From CAMTWZ01 sp041749075 (lineage in GTDB: Bacteria > Bacteroidota > Rhodothermia > Balneolales > HLUCCA01): a stretch of 64,000 bases of DNA. The notes below the pieces were generated by a model that was not told the origin of the DNA, made no database searches, and saw only the letters and a program-made list of their open reading frames with translations. Shown in pieces: positions 61,954 to 64,000 of the stretch. A program made the translations under genes and the position numbers. Every line of letters begins with the position of its first letter. Positions within the stretch are counted from its first letter, which is position 1. The stretch covers positions 62,001 to 126,000 of the forward strand of contig JBGTBY010000010.1 of assembly GCA_041749075.1 (NCBI GenBank), written 5' to 3'.

Positions 61954-62649
61954 ATGAAGGGATTTTTGTATTTCCTATTCATCCTTCTCCCTATATCATC
62001 TTTCGGGCAAGGGTTCATCCCAATGGACACCTTGTCTGTCTATCCATCTGAAATCAGAGCCGTCGTCAAAGAAGACATCGAACGCGTATTCCATGTCGAT
62101 TTCACAGGAGATAGCGCCAAAGACTACATCGTTCAGACGAAGACGTTGGACCATGACGAAACTTACCTCGAAATTTGGTTGACCTCGGACTATATCCCCT
62201 TTGCCCGACGAGTTAAAGGTGTCACCAGTTATGACTTTTTCTATTTCATCAATTTAGACGACGACTCTGAACCGGAAATGTATTCGGCTAATGGATATGA
62301 AGATGGAATCGACTATGCGATCTATGATCTGAACATGAAAACTGGAAGTTCGGAGCTGATGTTCTATTTGAATCCTGTGATCATTGAAAATGAAACCGAT
62401 TATTGGGGACATCCATGGTTCACTTCCGGAATCATGACAAAAACGGTCGATGGGAAAACCATGGTGCATGTTTCCCTCAACCACGATATCGAACGAATGG
62501 GCGAGATAACGATACCGGATAATCAATTCGTTTTGCCCGTTATCTTCTTAATAGGTCATGCACCACGAACCCATACGATGACAGATGAGTTACGAGAGAG
62601 AACGTGGATGACGATTGAAGAAATACGAACACTCTGCACAACACCTTAA
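61954..62649 (+). CDS. Secreted protein of unknown function
   Basis: 231 residues with a signal peptide (MKGFLYFLFILLPISSFGQ). FTGDSAKDYIVQTKTLDHDE recalls FG-GAP or integrin-like acidic loops (D-x-T-G-D-S); the rest is beta-rich with aromatic residues and no motif I know. Directly behind the solitary higA, with a one-base gap. Confidence 0.65.
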   Translation: MKGFLYFLFILLPISSFGQGFIPMDTLSVYPSEIRAVVKEDIERVFHVDFTGDSAKDYIVQTKTLDHDETYLEIWLTSDYIPFARRVKGVTSYDFFYFINLDDDSEPEMYSANGYEDGIDYAIYDLNMKTGSSELMFYLNPVIIENETDYWGHPWFTSGIMTKTVDGKTMVHVSLNHDIERMGEITIPDNQFVLPVIFLIGHAPRTHTMTDELRERTWMTIEEIRTLCTTP

Positions 62650-62664
62650 GATCCCCACACCTCC

Positions 62665-63594
62665 ATGCAAACCATCCTCGGCTCCGGCGGAGCCATCGGC
62701 GTTGAACTGGCCAAGGCCCTGAAAGCGTACACGACCGACATCCGGCTCGTCAGCCGCAATCCCAAAAAGGTGAACGACACCGATGAACTCGTTGCCGCGG
62801 ATCTGCTGAATCCGGCCGAGCTCGAAAAAGCAATAAAGGGCTCGGAGATCGTGTATGTGACGGTCGGATTCCCTTACAGTGTGGCCGTTTGGAAGGAGTC
62901 TTGGCCTCCATTCATCGAACATGTGCTGCATCTGTGCGAAGAGCATGGCTGCAAGCTGGTGTTTTTCGACAATGTGTACATGTACGACAAGGATCATCTG
63001 AATCCGATGACGGAGGCCACGCCAATCCGTCCGCCCAGCAAAAAAGGTGAGATCCGGGCGCACATCGCGCAGATGATCATGGATCGTGCGAAATCTGGAC
63101 GCGTGAAAGCGCTCATCGCACGGTCTGCGGACTTTTATGGCCCTTCTGTCAAACAAACCAGCGTGCTCACCGAAACCGTCTTCAAGCCCTTAAGCACCGG
63201 ACAAACCGCGAATTGGTTCCTCAGCGATTCCGCAAAGCATTCGTTCACCTACACGCCGGATGCGGGAAAAGCCACCGCCCTGCTGGGAAACACGGAACGC
63301 GCCTACGGACACGTCTGGCATCTTCCGACAGCATCAAACCCGATGACCGGGAAAGAATGGATCGAGACCGTCGCCGCCGCTTTGGGCAAAAAACCGACGT
63401 ACCGCGTGGCACCCAAATGGATGATCCAAGTGCTGGGTTGGTTCATGCCGATCATGAAGGAATCCGTCGAAATGGTGTATCAGTACGACCGCGATTATGT
63501 GTTCGATAGCAGCGCATTCGAGACGGAATTCGGAATGAAGCCGACATCCTACCAAGATGGAATGGATGCCATCATCAAAACCGATTACGCCTGA
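62665..63594 (+). CDS. NAD-dependent epimerase/dehydratase-like SDR
   Basis: 309 residues starting MQTILGSGGAIGVELAKALK, an atypical nucleotide-binding loop GSGGAIG. Later ADLLNPAELEKAI, VYVTVGFPYSVAVW and RSADFYGPSV fit an atypical SDR. The usual Tyr-x3-Lys pair is not evident, so it may bind substrate or NAD without classic chemistry. Overlaps the stop of the hydrolase gene by 10 bases (convergent). Confidence 0.8.
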   Translation: MQTILGSGGAIGVELAKALKAYTTDIRLVSRNPKKVNDTDELVAADLLNPAELEKAIKGSEIVYVTVGFPYSVAVWKESWPPFIEHVLHLCEEHGCKLVFFDNVYMYDKDHLNPMTEATPIRPPSKKGEIRAHIAQMIMDRAKSGRVKALIARSADFYGPSVKQTSVLTETVFKPLSTGQTANWFLSDSAKHSFTYTPDAGKATALLGNTERAYGHVWHLPTASNPMTGKEWIETVAAALGKKPTYRVAPKWMIQVLGWFMPIMKESVEMVYQYDRDYVFDSSAFETEFGMKPTSYQDGMDAIIKTDYA

Positions 63595-64000
63595 TCCAGC
63601 GTCTCCAAAAATTCCATCATATGCCGATTGAATTCCTCGGGTTGTTCCAAGTTCGACAAATGTCCGGCCTCGTCGATCACTCGTAGTACGGATCCTTTGA
63701 TGGCGGCATGCATCGCTTCGGATTGGGCCAATGGCGTGACCTCGTCTTCCCTGCCGCAGATGATCAAGGTCGGGATGGTGATGTCAGCCAATGTGGAGCA
63801 GGTTTCGGATCGTTCGGCAAGCGCGGTCAATCCCCGCGTGATCACATGGTCCGAGTTGGCAAACACGACGCGTCTCACATCCTCGAGGATGTCTTTATGG
63901 AAGACTTTTTTGAGGAAAGCTTTTTTGAACGCGTCGGCACCATTCGCTTCGATGTCTTTGATCGCTTCATTGCGTTTTTCGCGGACTTCCTTCGTGTCGG
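63585..64000 (-). CDS. Alpha/beta hydrolase (partial, runs off the right edge)
   Basis: The frame is open to the window end; 138 complete codons plus the stop are visible. The cap region (ALIxxANGADAFKKAF-like helices) precedes IPTLIICGREDEVTP, with the catalytic Asp, and VIDEAGHLSNLEQPEEFN with the catalytic His. The nucleophile lies beyond 64000. Family members hydrolyse esters or peroxy acids; substrate unknown. Confidence 0.88.
   Translation of the reverse strand, partial: DTKEVREKRNEAIKDIEANGADAFKKAFLKKVFHKDILEDVRRVVFANSDHVITRGLTALAERSETCSTLADITIPTLIICGREDEVTPLAQSEAMHAAIKGSVLRVIDEAGHLSNLEQPEEFNRHMMEFLETLDQA

Overview
The window is a bacterial chromosome segment with about half G+C in the core genes and clearly AT-richer patches in the accessory parts. 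Alternative complex III with an A2-type caa3 oxidase, serine palmitoyltransferase, secretion-system C-terminal domains of the YPNPFNPTTQIRF type, a TAnnTTTG-like promoter and a DUF5916/CBM9 outer-membrane protein together point to the Bacteroidota-Rhodothermota-Balneolota-Ignavibacteria side of the tree. A Balneolota/Rhodothermota-like aerobe is my best guess. No rRNA or tRNA gene is visible.

Layout. 1-5.4 kb is a defence and toxin-antitoxin island: the tail of a TrlF-like ATPase, hsdM with no hsdS or hsdR beside it, a zinc-ribbon protein, a DUF433/PIN-like pair, a ParD-like fragment, and higB with a HigA-ImmA fusion behind a palindromic operator. 5.4-7.9 kb carries an HMA-AraC metal-type regulator, pfkA and a YciO-type gene. 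7.9-22.7 kb is a respiratory block: DUF420, actABCDEF, a small membrane protein, sco, coxBACD, then ctaA and ctaB for heme A. Electrons from the quinol pool would pass through alternative complex III to the caa3 oxidase.

22.8-30.9 kb is unstable accessory DNA: two AT-rich unknown genes, a DUF2805 stub, an outer-membrane gene broken by an in-frame TGA, and a secreted subtilase plus a second sorted protein bracketed by an intact fumC and a 666-bp partial fumC copy. 30.9-34.3 kb holds fumC and a fused 2-oxoacid dehydrogenase E1. 34.4-40.1 kb looks like a sphingolipid cluster: serine palmitoyltransferase, a GNAT protein that may be the bacterial ceramide synthase, two GT4 glycosyltransferases and a reductase-like SDR. 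40-57 kb is mostly housekeeping (mutY, ABC-F, rpsU, radA, fbaB, dusB) with some envelope proteins.

57-64 kb is again accessory: an IS1595-type element, a predicted three-hairpin small RNA, gene remnants, a possible antiphage pair (AAA ATPase plus DUF4276 TOPRIM-like protein), a solitary higA, and the edge of an alpha/beta hydrolase.

The most unusual sequence structure is a family of short arrays with a strict 7-base period, at seven or more places. Three loci have the arrays as inverted pairs, and one pair encloses a four-helix-bundle (TIGR02436) gene, which looks like a small mobile unit.
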